A stretch of DNA of 64,000 nucleotides from Streptomyces justiciae (GCF_015163075.1 NZ_JADDXU010000009.1:248001-312000); one strand, 5' to 3'; shown: positions 33,142 to 42,225, counted from the first letter of the stretch. Translations and numbers: made by a program. Notes: generated from the letters alone by a model not told the origin.

Positions 33142-34716
33142 TCAGTGGAAGAAGTGCCGCGTCCCCGTGAAGTACATCGTCACGCCGGCCTTCTTCGCCG
33201 CCTCGACCACCAGCTCGTCGCGGACCGAACCACCCGGCTGGACAACGGCCTTGACGCCGGCCTCGACGAGGATCTCCAGGCCGTCCGGGAAGGGGAAGAA
33301 CGCGTCGGAGGCCGCGTACGACCCCTGCGCGCGCTCGGCGCCCGCCCGCTCGACGGCCAGCTTCGCGGAGTCGACGCGGTTGACCTGGCCCATGCCGACG
33401 CCGACCGAGGCGCCGTCCTTGGCGAGGAGGATCGCGTTGGACTTGACCGCGCGGCAGGCCTTCCAGGCGAAGGCCAGCTCGGCGAGCTCGGCCGGGGACA
33501 GCGCCTCGCCCGTGGCCAGCGTCCAGTTCGCCGGGTCGTCGCCGTCCGCCTGGAGGCGGTCGGCGACCTGGAGGAGCACACCGCCGTCGACCGGCTTGAC
33601 CTCGACCGGGTTGGCGGGCGCGCCCGCGGCTTTCAGCACCCGGATGTTCTTCTTCTTGGCGAGGGCCTCCAGGGCCCCCTCCTCGTAGTCCGGCGCCACG
33701 ATGACCTCGGTGAAGATCTCCGCGACCTGCTCGGCCATCTCCTTGCTGACCGGCCGGTTCACGGCGATCACGCCGCCGAACGCCGACAGCGGGTCACACG
33801 CGTGCGCCTTGCGGTGCGCCTCGGCGACGTCCGCGCCGACCGCGATACCGCACGGGTTGGCGTGCTTGATGATCGCGACGGCCGGCTCGTCGTGGTCGTA
33901 CGCGGCACGGCGGGCAGCGTCCGTGTCCGTGTAGTTGTTGTACGACATCTCCTTGCCGTGCAGCTGCTCGGCCTTGGCAAGACCGGCACCGGAGGCGTCC
34001 ACGTACAGGGCGGCCGGCTGGTGCGGGTTCTCGCCGTAGCGGAGGGTGTTCTCGCGCTCCCAGGTGGCGCCGAGGAAGTCGGGGAACTGTGACTCGTCGA
34101 CCGGCGCGTAGGAGGAGGCGAACCAGGAGGCGACGGCCACGTCGTACGACGCCGTGTGCTGGAAGGCCTCGGCGGCGAGCCGCTTGCGGGTGGTGAGGTC
34201 GAACCCGCCGTTCTGGACGGCGCTCAGGACGTCGGCGTACCGCGCGGGGCTGGTGACGACCGCGACCGAGGGGTGGTTCTTCGCCGCCGCGCGGACCATC
34301 GAGGGGCCGCCGATGTCGATCTGCTCGACGCACTCGTCGGGCGAGGCGCCGGAGGCGACCGTCTCGCGGAACGGGTAGAGGTTCACGACGACCAGGTCGA
34401 ACGGCTCGACGCCCAGCTCGGCCAGCTGCCGCTGGTGGTCCTCCAGGCGCAGGTCGGCGAGGATGCCGGCGTGCACGCGCGGGTGCAGGGTCTTGACCCG
34501 GCCGTCCAGGCACTCGGGGAAGCCGGTGAGCTCCTCGACCTTGGTGACGGGGACGCCGGCGGCGGCGATCCGGCCCGCGGTGGATCCGGTGGAGACGAGT
34601 TCGACGCCGGCCTCGTGCAGCCCGCGGGCAAGCTCCTCGAGCCCGGTCTTGTCGTAGACGCTGACGAGCGCGCGACGGATGGCCCGCTTGCCGCTCTCGA
34701 TGCTCTCGGCGGTCAC
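33142..34716 (-). CDS. purH: bifunctional AICAR transformylase / IMP cyclohydrolase
   Basis: A 524-residue enzyme performing the last two steps of IMP synthesis. The N-terminal IMP cyclohydrolase part shows RRALVSVYDKTGLEELARGL and VNLYPFRETV. The C-terminal transformylase has the catalytic KHANPCGIAVG, GVGMGQVNRVDSAKLA and DAFFPFPDGLEILVEAGVKA then VVQPGGSVRD. GTG at 34716 overlaps the purN stop (GTGA), so translation is coupled. Ends before a strong hairpin. Confidence 0.97.
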   Translation of the reverse strand: MTAESIESGKRAIRRALVSVYDKTGLEELARGLHEAGVELVSTGSTAGRIAAAGVPVTKVEELTGFPECLDGRVKTLHPRVHAGILADLRLEDHQRQLAELGVEPFDLVVVNLYPFRETVASGASPDECVEQIDIGGPSMVRAAAKNHPSVAVVTSPARYADVLSAVQNGGFDLTTRKRLAAEAFQHTASYDVAVASWFASSYAPVDESQFPDFLGATWERENTLRYGENPHQPAALYVDASGAGLAKAEQLHGKEMSYNNYTDTDAARRAAYDHDEPAVAIIKHANPCGIAVGADVAEAHRKAHACDPLSAFGGVIAVNRPVSKEMAEQVAEIFTEVIVAPDYEEGALEALAKKKNIRVLKAAGAPANPVEVKPVDGGVLLQVADRLQADGDDPANWTLATGEALSPAELAELAFAWKACRAVKSNAILLAKDGASVGVGMGQVNRVDSAKLAVERAGAERAQGSYAASDAFFPFPDGLEILVEAGVKAVVQPGGSVRDELVVEAAKKAGVTMYFTGTRHFFH

Positions 34717-35327
34717 TGGATAACTACCTTTCGTCCCTCAATGCGATAGCCGTTGCGGGCGAGCCGCCCCACGACCTCGACGAGCAGCCTTCGCTCGACT
34801 TCCTTGATGCGCTCGTGCAGAGCGTCTTCGTCGTCCTCGTCCCGGACCTCGACCACGCCCTGGGCGATGATCGGTCCGGTGTCGACGCCGTCGTCGACGA
34901 AGTGGACGGTGCAGCCGGTGACCCTGGCCCCGTACGCGAGCGCGTCACGGACGCCGTGGGCGCCGGGAAAACTGGGGAGAAGGGCGGGGTGGGTGTTGAC
35001 GAACCGCCCGCCGAACCGCGCGAGGAACTCCTTGCCGACGATCTTCATGAACCCGGCGGAGACGACCAGGTCGGGCTCGTACGCGGCGACGGCCTCGGCG
35101 AGCGCGGCGTCCCACTCCTCGCGGCTCTCGAAGTCCTTGACGCGCGTGACGAAGGTCGGCAGCCCGGCGCGCTCGGCCCGGGCGAGCCCTTCGATGCCGG
35201 CGCGGTCGGCTCCGACGGCCACGATCTCGGCGCCGTAGGCCTCGGCGCCGGTCTCCGTGATGGCGTCGAGGAGCGCCTGGAGGTTGGTGCCGGAACCGGA
35301 GACCAGCACGACAAGGCGCTTAGCCAC
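34713..35327 (-). CDS. purN: phosphoribosylglycinamide formyltransferase
   Basis: A 204-residue GAR transformylase; transfers the formyl group of 10-formyltetrahydrofolate to GAR. Supporting segments are VLVSGSGTNLQALLDA, the catalytic Asn/His region NTHPALLPSFPGAHGVRDAL, the Asp in VHFVDDGVDTGPI, and an N-terminal phosphate loop. GTG at 35327 is preferred since it follows GAGAAAGG; the ATG at 35351 has no ribosome site. The upstream region holds tandem repeats and a TTCGTACGAA palindrome. Confidence 0.95.
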   Translation of the reverse strand: MAKRLVVLVSGSGTNLQALLDAITETGAEAYGAEIVAVGADRAGIEGLARAERAGLPTFVTRVKDFESREEWDAALAEAVAAYEPDLVVSAGFMKIVGKEFLARFGGRFVNTHPALLPSFPGAHGVRDALAYGARVTGCTVHFVDDGVDTGPIIAQGVVEVRDEDDEDALHERIKEVERRLLVEVVGRLARNGYRIEGRKVVIQ

Positions 35328-35352
35328 GAGGGGCCCTTTCTCGGGGGACATG

Positions 35353-35386
35353 CGGTATGTACGTTCGGTATGTACGTTCGTACGAA
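35353..35386. promoter_or_regulatory. tandem 13-base repeat plus palindrome upstream of purN
   Basis: Two adjacent copies of CGGTATGTACGTT (35353-35365, 35366-35378), directly followed by CGTACGAA, which completes a perfect decamer palindrome TTCGTACGAA (35377-35386). The decamer also occurs at 38648. Confidence 0.5.
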
Positions 35387-35607
35387 TGCATCGCGCCCCG
35401 GGATACGGGGAAGTCTACGAAGCGGCCGAACGTCAGCAACGATACCGGCACTCCGGGCGGCCCCCACGGGACGGGGGCGTGGCCGGAAGGTAGCGTCTGG
35501 GAGGGCCCGACTCGGGAACGTGGTCGTCGTGCGGTGCGTTTCCGAAGTGAAGGCTCACATCAGCTCACGCCAGACAGCCGTATCACCTAGGGGAAGACGC
35601 TCACTTG

Positions 35608-36408
35608 ATGCCGGACCGCAGCCTGCGACTCCTCACGCTCCCCCCGCAGTCGATGCAGGGAGGGGAGCGCCGCGGCGTGCTGCTGCGGGAGCGCCCCGCG
35701 TCCCCGCCCGACGCACCCTCGGACGACAAGCCCGACAGCAAGCCGGGCGGCGAGGGGCCGGACGCCGGGCGGGGAGGTTCCTCCGGGGACGACAACCCCT
35801 TCGCCCCGCCGCCGGAGGGCACGCCCGACCGGCCGTGGCAGCCGCGCCGCCCGAGCGGTGACTCCGACGGCGACTCCGGCTCCCCGTGGGGCAGCCAGTG
35901 GAGCGACCGCCAGCCCGGCCGGTCCTCCGGCGGCTTCGGCGACCGTCCCGGCAGCTCCGGCCCCGAGGGCGGCCAGGGCAGCGGCGGCGGCTCCGGCACC
36001 GGGATGCGCTGGGACCCGACCGACCCCACCCAGCGCCGGGCGCGGTACTCGCTGCTGAGCGGTATGTGGGCATTCTTCTTCGCGCTGTTCAGCTGGCCGT
36101 ACGTCGCGCTGCTGCTCGGGGCGCTCGCCGTGTACTGGGGTGTCAGCGCCCTGCGCGCCAAGCCCCGCCCCGCCGACCCCGACACCCCGGCGCCGGACAC
36201 GTCGGGCTCCCGACCCCAGACCACGGCGGCGATCAGCGGCCTGGTCACCGCGTCCCTGGCGATCGTCCTGGTCGGCGCGGGCTTCACGGCGCAGCTCGTC
36301 TACAGCGACTACTACACCTGCACGAACGACGCGCTCACCAACCAGGCGAAGCAGTCCTGCAGCGACCTGCTCCCGAAGGAACTCCGCGGAATCCTGGGCA
36401 CAAGCTGA
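35608..36408 (+). CDS. Pro/Gly-rich membrane protein, unknown function
   Basis: A 266-residue protein. ATG at 35608 (TTG at 35605 possible) after a GGGGAAG site. Residues 1-145 are Gly/Pro/Ser/Asp-rich and low complexity; two membrane segments follow (YSLLSGMWAFFFALFSWPYV ... LLGALAVYW and TTAAISGLVTASLAIVLVGA) with a short external tail containing a Cys pair (YTCTNDALTNQAKQSC). Resembles DUF4190-type actinobacterial membrane proteins. Role unknown. Confidence 0.75.
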   Translation: MPDRSLRLLTLPPQSMQGGERRGVLLRERPASPPDAPSDDKPDSKPGGEGPDAGRGGSSGDDNPFAPPPEGTPDRPWQPRRPSGDSDGDSGSPWGSQWSDRQPGRSSGGFGDRPGSSGPEGGQGSGGGSGTGMRWDPTDPTQRRARYSLLSGMWAFFFALFSWPYVALLLGALAVYWGVSALRAKPRPADPDTPAPDTSGSRPQTTAAISGLVTASLAIVLVGAGFTAQLVYSDYYTCTNDALTNQAKQSCSDLLPKELRGILGTS

Positions 36409-36411
36409 CCC

Positions 36412-38571
36412 TCACTCCGTGTCGGACACCTCCCTGAGCACCGCCCAGCGCGCTTCACGGGAGGCGTCGTCGTGCCAGGGGGTGGGCGGCGTGGGGGTGG
36501 TGGACGGGTTCAGGTCCGGGGTGGCGGTCGAGTTCGGGGCAGGGACGGCGGTCGGGGTCGGGTTCGCGGGCTGGCTCGCGGCCGGGCTCGGGGCCGGACT
36601 CGCGCTCGGGCCGGCCGTCGGGCTCGCGATCGGATTCGCGGCCGGGCGGGGGTCGGCGGGCAGGAAGTCGTAGGGCTCGAAGGCTGCATCGTCGGCGTCG
36701 AGTTCGTACGGCGTGGAGGGCGCTGCGGCTGCTCGGCTCGCGCGCGGCTTGCGGGAGAACCAGCGGTTGGCGGAGCGCTTGGGGGCGGCCATCTCGAGGC
36801 CGGGGGCCATGTGGGCAGAGGCCTCGGCTGTGAGTGTCCCAGGGCCTGAGGTCATGGGAACGGACATCTCGGGATCGGAGGACCTCAAGGCTGCGCCCCG
36901 ACCGGCGCTCTTCCGCCGTGAGAACCAACGCCTCGCGTGGGCTGCCGCCACCTCCGGCGCACCCCTAGCTCCCTCGAAGCCCGTCGACTCCCTGGCCCCC
37001 ACCTCGACCGCCGACACCTCCCCCCGCGACCCACCACGCGAAACGGGCATCTCACCCCGCGCCCCACCCTGCGGCCCCGGCTCCTCTCCCCGCGCCTCAG
37101 CGGCCGTCGCCGCCCGCACCCGGCGCACCTTCCGCTCCCGGCACCGCCAAGCCCGCAGCCCCAGTGCCGTAGGGATCGCCATCGTCGCGGTCCACAGCAG
37201 TGCCGCCCCTGCCGTCAGCCACCAGACCGGCCCGAACCAGGCCAGCGCGGACACCCCGAGTGGTCCGCCCGCGAGTGCGGCGAGGACCGCGACCGAGGCC
37301 GCGCAGAGAGCGGCCGCGAGCCCGGCGGTACCGGCCGTCCGACCCCGCGACCAGACCGCAGGCTCCTGCCCCACCCGCACACCACCACCCCTGCCGTGCA
37401 CTGCACCGGCCGTTCCGGCATCCGTCCCCGACAGGCGGCCGACCCCACTGACCTGCCGTGCCCCGGAGGCCTCAGCCCTGTCCCTACCCCCGTCGGCCCG
37501 CCCCCTCCGGCCTCTCCCCCCACTCGCCGCCCCCGCCACGAACCACCCCACCGTCACCCCGGCCACCACCGGCACCGCCCCCGCCGTCCAGTTCAGCCAC
37601 GTCCCGGTGCCCGCCTCCGGCACCGCCGTCAGCAGGGGGAACGGTGGCAGCAGTGGCGCCGGTGCGGAGGAGAGGGGGCCCACCACATGGCCCGCGCCCA
37701 GTTCGAAGCCGGGGCCGAGGGCGTACGACAGGGACCAGACCGCCGCGTTGGGCACGAGCGCGACGCACAGCAGCAGTACGGCGAACCGTCCCGACCACCC
37801 CTCCGTCAACTGGAGGAAGGAGAGCCGCGCCGCGCCGCCGTGCCAGACCAGGGACGCCGCCAGCAGCAGCGCACCCCCACCCACCAGCAGAGCCACCCCG
37901 GCACCGGCCGCCCGCGCCGCCACCCCGAGCCGCTGCCCGGCATCCGGGCCGAGGACGAGACGGCGGACCGACGCCGGCAGCAGAAGCAGCACGCCGTCGA
38001 CGGGGCCGCGCGGGCGGCCGTACGCCGTCCAGACGCCCGCGCCCGCCGCGACCGTCACCACGACCGGCACGCACACCGCCGTCCACACCCACGAAGGCCG
38101 CAACTCCCCGCCCGCCGCATACAACGCGGCCCCCGCCCCGACGCCGAGATAACCGAGAACCACCCCCGCGAACGCCGTCCACCCCGCCGCCCCGGCCGTG
38201 TCCTCCTCGTCGGCGACCGCGTCCCGCGCCGCCCGGTGCACCAGCCACACCGGCAGCACCAGCAGCAGCAACGGCGTCACCCCCACCGGCGCCGGCACCC
38301 CGGACAGCGTGTCCGTGCGGACCAGTTCCGCCCCGTGCGCGAGCAGCCACAGCGCCGCCGCGACATGCAGCGCACCACCCGGCCCGCTGTCCGGATACGG
38401 CGAACTGATCCACAGCACCATCACCAGCACGGCGAGCGAACCGAGCCCCAGCCCCGCCGCGAGCACCCCACTCAGAAGGCTCGCGGCCAGTCCGGGCGAA
38501 CGGTCACGCAACCGGGTGAGCAGGGACGACAGGGGCGATCGGCGAACGGTCATCTGGATCACGACCGTCAT
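36412..38571 (-). CDS. DUF6350-family multi-spanning membrane protein
   Basis: A 719-residue protein. The N-terminal 470 residues have about ten membrane helices (SLLSGVLAAGLGLGSLAVLV, GWTAFAGVVLGYLGVGAGAA, ALLVGGGALLLAASLVW), the pattern of DUF6350, which lies next to purN in many actinomycetes. Residues about 480-719 are Arg/Ala/Pro-rich and low-complexity, with no domain recognised and much more variable than the core. ATG at 38571; the tail overlaps long shadow frames on the other strand. Function unknown. Confidence 0.82.
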   Translation of the reverse strand: MTVVIQMTVRRSPLSSLLTRLRDRSPGLAASLLSGVLAAGLGLGSLAVLVMVLWISSPYPDSGPGGALHVAAALWLLAHGAELVRTDTLSGVPAPVGVTPLLLLVLPVWLVHRAARDAVADEEDTAGAAGWTAFAGVVLGYLGVGAGAALYAAGGELRPSWVWTAVCVPVVVTVAAGAGVWTAYGRPRGPVDGVLLLLPASVRRLVLGPDAGQRLGVAARAAGAGVALLVGGGALLLAASLVWHGGAARLSFLQLTEGWSGRFAVLLLCVALVPNAAVWSLSYALGPGFELGAGHVVGPLSSAPAPLLPPFPLLTAVPEAGTGTWLNWTAGAVPVVAGVTVGWFVAGAASGGRGRRGRADGGRDRAEASGARQVSGVGRLSGTDAGTAGAVHGRGGGVRVGQEPAVWSRGRTAGTAGLAAALCAASVAVLAALAGGPLGVSALAWFGPVWWLTAGAALLWTATMAIPTALGLRAWRCRERKVRRVRAATAAEARGEEPGPQGGARGEMPVSRGGSRGEVSAVEVGARESTGFEGARGAPEVAAAHARRWFSRRKSAGRGAALRSSDPEMSVPMTSGPGTLTAEASAHMAPGLEMAAPKRSANRWFSRKPRASRAAAAPSTPYELDADDAAFEPYDFLPADPRPAANPIASPTAGPSASPAPSPAASQPANPTPTAVPAPNSTATPDLNPSTTPTPPTPWHDDASREARWAVLREVSDTE

Positions 38572-38647
38572 GCTCCCAACGACACGCGCTTTCTCGTCGT
38601 AACAGGCGAACTCCTGCCGTGTCGCTCAATATACGACTATGTACTTT

Positions 38648-38657
38648 TTCGTACGAA
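38648..38657. promoter_or_regulatory. second TTCGTACGAA decamer
   Basis: Perfect palindrome, 10 bases before the GTG start at 38668, identical to the one upstream of purN. Confidence 0.4.
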
Positions 38658-38667
38658 GGGGCCCCCT

Positions 38668-39795
38668 GTGACCCAGAGCCCTGCAACCCCGCTCCCCCCG
38701 CCCAAGGAACGCCGACGCCTGCGCGAGGCCGGGTCCCTGACGCAGGCTCAGCTCGCCGAACGGGTGGGGGTCACCCGGGAGACGGTCCGCGCATGGGAGT
38801 CCGGCCGTACGAATCCACGCGGCCGCAAGCGGGAGGCGTACGCGAAGCTGCTGAGCACGTTGACCCAAGAGGAGCCGCCACCCACCGAGGTGACGGCACC
38901 TCAGTTCCACGAAGAACCACCCGGGGACCCCGAGCCCGAACCCGCGCCCGAACCCGAACCCGCGCCGGAGCTCGAACCCGCGGAAGCCGCCCCGGCCCCT
39001 CTGACGCCCGCTCAGGCCTTCGACGCCCTGTACGCGTTCTGCGCACCCGCCCTCGTACGGCAGGCCTATCTCCTCACCGGGCGCCGCGAACTCGCCCGCG
39101 AGTCCGTCGAGCGGGCCTTCCAACTCGCCTGGCAGCGCTGGCCGGAGGTGGCGGTCGACCGCGATCCTGCGGGCTGGGTGCGGGCCACGGCGTACGAGTA
39201 CGCCCTCTCCCCCTGGCACCGCTTCCGCCCCCGCTACCGCAACCCGGAGGCCCCGCCCGCCGACGCCTCCGACCGCGCCCTGCTGGCCGCACTCCTGCGC
39301 CTGCCGCCACCGCAGCGCCGCACACTCGTACTGTACGACGGTGTCGGCCTCGACCTGCCGGAGACGGCGGCGGAGACGGAGGCGAGCACGCCGGCCGCGG
39401 CCGGGCGGCTGATGAACGCGCGCGAGGCGATCGCCGCGCACCTGCCGGACCTCTCCGACCCCACCGAACTCCACCGCCGCCTGACCGAACTCGCCGCCAC
39501 GGAGCGCTTGCGCGCGGCGAAGCCGCCGGTGGTACGGACGGGCAGCGAACGCAGGGCCCGCTTCTGGACGAGGGCGGCGATCGCGTTCACGGTGGCGCTG
39601 ATCGGCACGACGGCGCTGACGCTACGCACGGCACCGACGCATTACGAACCGCCGATCGCGCCGGGGGCGGAGATCCAGGGGGTGCCGGAGAGGGTTGCGC
39701 AGGGGCCGTTGTCGGCCGCGGAGGTGGAGTTGCGGGAGAAGCTGCGGGGCGAGATGACGAGCGGCCCGGTGAGACTGGCACCGCTGACCCGCTGA
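38668..39795 (+). CDS. XRE-type HTH fused to ECF-sigma-like domain with membrane anchor
   Basis: A 375-residue protein. GTG at 38668 with a GAAGGGG site. Residues 8-60: XRE HTH (REAGSLTQAQLAERVGVTRE then TVRAWESGRTNPRGR). Residues about 65-112: Glu/Pro linker. Residues about 115-250: ECF-sigma-like region 2 (APALVRQAYLLTGRRELARE, AFQLAWQRWPEV) and a region 4-like part (LLRLPPPQRRTLVLYDGVGL). Residues about 297-317 form one membrane helix (RAAIAFTVALIGTTALTL), and the outer tail is short. An unusual combination. A tandem repeat covers its 3' end. Confidence 0.8.
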   Translation: MTQSPATPLPPPKERRRLREAGSLTQAQLAERVGVTRETVRAWESGRTNPRGRKREAYAKLLSTLTQEEPPPTEVTAPQFHEEPPGDPEPEPAPEPEPAPELEPAEAAPAPLTPAQAFDALYAFCAPALVRQAYLLTGRRELARESVERAFQLAWQRWPEVAVDRDPAGWVRATAYEYALSPWHRFRPRYRNPEAPPADASDRALLAALLRLPPPQRRTLVLYDGVGLDLPETAAETEASTPAAAGRLMNAREAIAAHLPDLSDPTELHRRLTELAATERLRAAKPPVVRTGSERRARFWTRAAIAFTVALIGTTALTLRTAPTHYEPPIAPGAEIQGVPERVAQGPLSAAEVELREKLRGEMTSGPVRLAPLTR

Positions 39796-39817
39796 CCCGC
39801 TGACCCGCTGACCCGCT
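39781..39817. repeat. 8-base tandem repeat across the 3' end of the XRE-ECF gene
   Basis: Four perfect copies of CCGCTGAC plus a partial fifth. Because 8 is not a multiple of three, only the first two units carry the coding end (PLTR-stop); the rest lie downstream. Likely slippage product. Confidence 0.8.
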
Positions 39818-39832
39818 CAAAGCGAAAACGCC

Positions 39833-39868
39833 GGTGGGCCCGACCCCACCCAGGGGAACGGGCCCACC
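39833..39868. terminator. hairpin terminator between XRE-ECF gene and sucD
   Basis: Perfect ten-base arms GGTGGGCCCG and CGGGCCCACC, 16-base loop, within 17 bases of the sucD stop; convergent terminator. Confidence 0.75.
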
Positions 39869-39884
39869 AACCGTCAGATCAAAC

Positions 39885-40769
39885 TCAGCCGGCGAGGATC
39901 TCGCGCGCCAGCTTCGCCGTCTCGGTCGGGGTCTTGCCGACCTTGACGCCCGCGGCCTCGAGGGCCTCCTTCTTCGCGGCAGCCGTGCCGGACGAGCCGG
40001 ACACGATCGCGCCGGCGTGACCCATGGTCTTGCCCTCCGGCGCGGTGAAGCCCGCGACGTAGCCGACGACCGGCTTGGTCACGTTCTCCTTGATGAACGC
40101 GGCCGCGCGCTCCTCGGCGTCGCCACCGATCTCACCGATCATCACGATCAGGTCGGTGTCGGGGTCGGCCTCGAACGCGGCGAGCGCGTCGATGTGGGTC
40201 GTACCGATGACCGGGTCGCCACCGATGCCGACGGCGGAGGAGAAGCCGATGTCACGCAGCTCGTACATCATCTGGTACGTCAGCGTGCCGGACTTCGAGA
40301 CCAGACCGATGCGGCCCGGCTTGGTGATGTCGCCCGGGATGATGCCGGCGTTCGACTGGCCCGGCGTGATGAGGCCGGGGCAGTTCGGGCCGATGATCCG
40401 GGTCTTGTTGCCCTTCGACACGGCGTAGGCGTAGAACGCCGCCGAGTCGTGGACCGCGATGCCCTCGGTGATGACGACGGCGAGCGGGATCTCGGCGTCG
40501 ATCGCCTCGACGACCGCTGCCTTGGCGAAGGCCGGCGGTACGAAGAGGACGGACACGTTGGCGCCCGTCTTCTCGATCGCCTCGGCGACCGTGCCGAAGA
40601 CCGGGATCTCGGTGCCGTCGATGTCGACCGACTGACCCGCCTTGCGGGGGTTCACGCCGCCGACGATGTTCGTGCCGTCCGCCAGCATGAGCTTGGTGTG
40701 CTTCATGCCCGTGGCACCGGTCATGCCCTGGACGATGACCTTGGAGTCCTTGTTGAGGAAGATAGCCAT
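39885..40769 (-). CDS. sucD: succinyl-CoA synthetase (ADP-forming) alpha subunit
   Basis: A 294-residue alpha subunit. Rossmann CoA-binding part IFLNKDSKVIVQGMTGATGM; GPNCPGLITPGQSNAGIIP in the middle; active-site His in KTMGHAGAIVSG, which is phosphorylated during the reaction succinyl-CoA + ADP + Pi to succinate + ATP + CoA. ATG at 40769 lies 19 bases after the sucC stop, in one operon with it. Confidence 0.97.
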   Translation of the reverse strand: MAIFLNKDSKVIVQGMTGATGMKHTKLMLADGTNIVGGVNPRKAGQSVDIDGTEIPVFGTVAEAIEKTGANVSVLFVPPAFAKAAVVEAIDAEIPLAVVITEGIAVHDSAAFYAYAVSKGNKTRIIGPNCPGLITPGQSNAGIIPGDITKPGRIGLVSKSGTLTYQMMYELRDIGFSSAVGIGGDPVIGTTHIDALAAFEADPDTDLIVMIGEIGGDAEERAAAFIKENVTKPVVGYVAGFTAPEGKTMGHAGAIVSGSSGTAAAKKEALEAAGVKVGKTPTETAKLAREILAG

Positions 40770-40788
40770 GGCTGTGTTCCCTCGTCCC

Positions 40789-41967
40789 TTACTTCGCAGC
40801 CGCGAGCTCGGCGGCCTTGTCGGCCGCGCCGTCCATGGTGTCCACGCGCTGGACCAGCGGGTGGTTGGCGTCGGAGAGGATCTTGCGACCCAGCTCGGCG
40901 TTGTTGCCGTCCAGGCGGACGACGAGGGGCTTGGTGACTTCCTCGCCCTTGTCCGCGAGCAGCTGGAGCGCCTGGACGATGCCGTTGGCGACCTCGTCAC
41001 AGGCGGTGATGCCACCGAAGACGTTGACGAAGACCGACTTGACGTCGGGGTCGCCGAGGATGATCTCCAGGCCGTTCGCCATGACGGCGGCGGAGGCGCC
41101 ACCACCGATGTCGAGGAAGTTGGCCGGCTTCACGCCACCGTGGTTCTCACCGGCGTACGCGACGACGTCCAGCGTCGACATGACCAGACCGGCACCGTTA
41201 CCGATGATGCCGACCTCGCCGTCGAGCTTGACGTAGTTGAGGTTCTTCTCCTTGGCGGCGGCCTCGAGCGGGTTGGCCGCGTCCTTGTCCTGGAGGGCCT
41301 CGTGCTCCGGCTGACGGAACTCGGCGTTCTCGTCCAGGGAGACCTTGCCGTCCAGGGCGATGACGTCACCGGAGGCGACCTTGGCCAGCGGGTTGACCTC
41401 GACGAGGAGCGCGTCCTCCTCGATGAAGGTCTTCCACAGGGTGACCAGGACGTTCTCGACCTTGTCGGCGACCTCGGCCGGGAAGTTCGCGGCCTCGACG
41501 ATCTGGCGCGCGACCTCGGGGGTCACACCCACGTTGGCGTCGATCGGCGTCTTGGCGACGGCCTCCGGACGGGTGGCCGCCACCTCCTCGATCTCCATGC
41601 CGCCCTCGACGGAGGCGATGGAGAGGAAGGTGCGGTTGGCACGGTCGAGGAGGAAGGAGACGTAGTACTCCTCCACGATCTCGGGGGCCGTCTCGGCGAT
41701 CATCACCTTGTGGACCGTGTGGCCCTTGATGTCCATGCCGAGGATGTTGGTCGCGTGCTCGACCGCCTCGTCGGCGGTGGCGGCGAGCTTGACGCCACCG
41801 GCCTTGCCACGGCCGCCGACCTTCACCTGGGCCTTGACGACGGACTTGCCACCGAGACGCTCGGTGGCTGCGCGGGCCGCCTCAGGCGTGTCGATGACTT
41901 CACCGGCCAGCACCGGTACATCGTGCTTGGCGAAGAGGTCCCTCGCCTGGTACTCGAACAGGTCCAC
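40789..41967 (-). CDS. sucC: succinyl-CoA synthetase (ADP-forming) beta subunit
   Basis: A 392-residue beta subunit with the ATP-grasp fold. N-terminus MDLFEYQARDLFAKHDVPVL; nucleotide-binding KAQVKVGGRGKAGGVKLA; Mg-binding EVNPLAKVASGDVIALDGKV; subunit contact FLDIGGGASAAVMANGL and FGGITACDEVANGIV. Start is GTG at 41967. Promoter region upstream contains inverted repeats; TCA-cycle enzyme with sucD. Confidence 0.97.
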   Translation of the reverse strand: MDLFEYQARDLFAKHDVPVLAGEVIDTPEAARAATERLGGKSVVKAQVKVGGRGKAGGVKLAATADEAVEHATNILGMDIKGHTVHKVMIAETAPEIVEEYYVSFLLDRANRTFLSIASVEGGMEIEEVAATRPEAVAKTPIDANVGVTPEVARQIVEAANFPAEVADKVENVLVTLWKTFIEEDALLVEVNPLAKVASGDVIALDGKVSLDENAEFRQPEHEALQDKDAANPLEAAAKEKNLNYVKLDGEVGIIGNGAGLVMSTLDVVAYAGENHGGVKPANFLDIGGGASAAVMANGLEIILGDPDVKSVFVNVFGGITACDEVANGIVQALQLLADKGEEVTKPLVVRLDGNNAELGRKILSDANHPLVQRVDTMDGAADKAAELAAAK

Positions 41968-42137
41968 GCGCTTCCGTCCCTATCAGTGATCTCGCGGTTC
42001 GTTGGATGCGTGGGCGTGCCGCGATGGGCAACGTGACGTCCGCCGAGTGTCACAAGGGAGGCGCACACGGTGTCCGAGCGCGCGGCATGTCCGTCTCGCA
42101 GGTTATCGCTGCTTGCAGGGGGCCCCTAAATCGAGCG

Positions 42138-42202
42138 TCACACCTGAGCGGTGATACCTGTCACATGATGCCGCCCTCACTGGCACGGCGTGTCAGGTGT
42201 GA
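42138..42202. promoter_or_regulatory. interrupted inverted repeat upstream of sucC
   Basis: TCACACCTGA at 42138-42147 and TCAGGTGTGA at 42193-42202, perfect ten-base arms with 45 bases between; the gap contains a smaller GTGA-N6-TCAC. Could be looped operator pairs for sucCD, whose start is 170 bases away, or a weak stem. The rest of 41968-42225 has no gene. Confidence 0.35.
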
Positions 42203-42225
42203 GGGACCGAGAGGGACATGAGGAA

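Noticed and set aside
36937..38667. Upstream part of the long frame ending in the XRE-ECF gene
   Set aside because: Antisense of the DUF6350 gene; the real start is the GTG at 38668 with a ribosome site.
41968..42225. Possible small RNA or tRNA upstream of sucC
   Set aside because: No cloverleaf, no CCA end, and no consistent hairpin plus promoter arrangement; only short inverted repeats.
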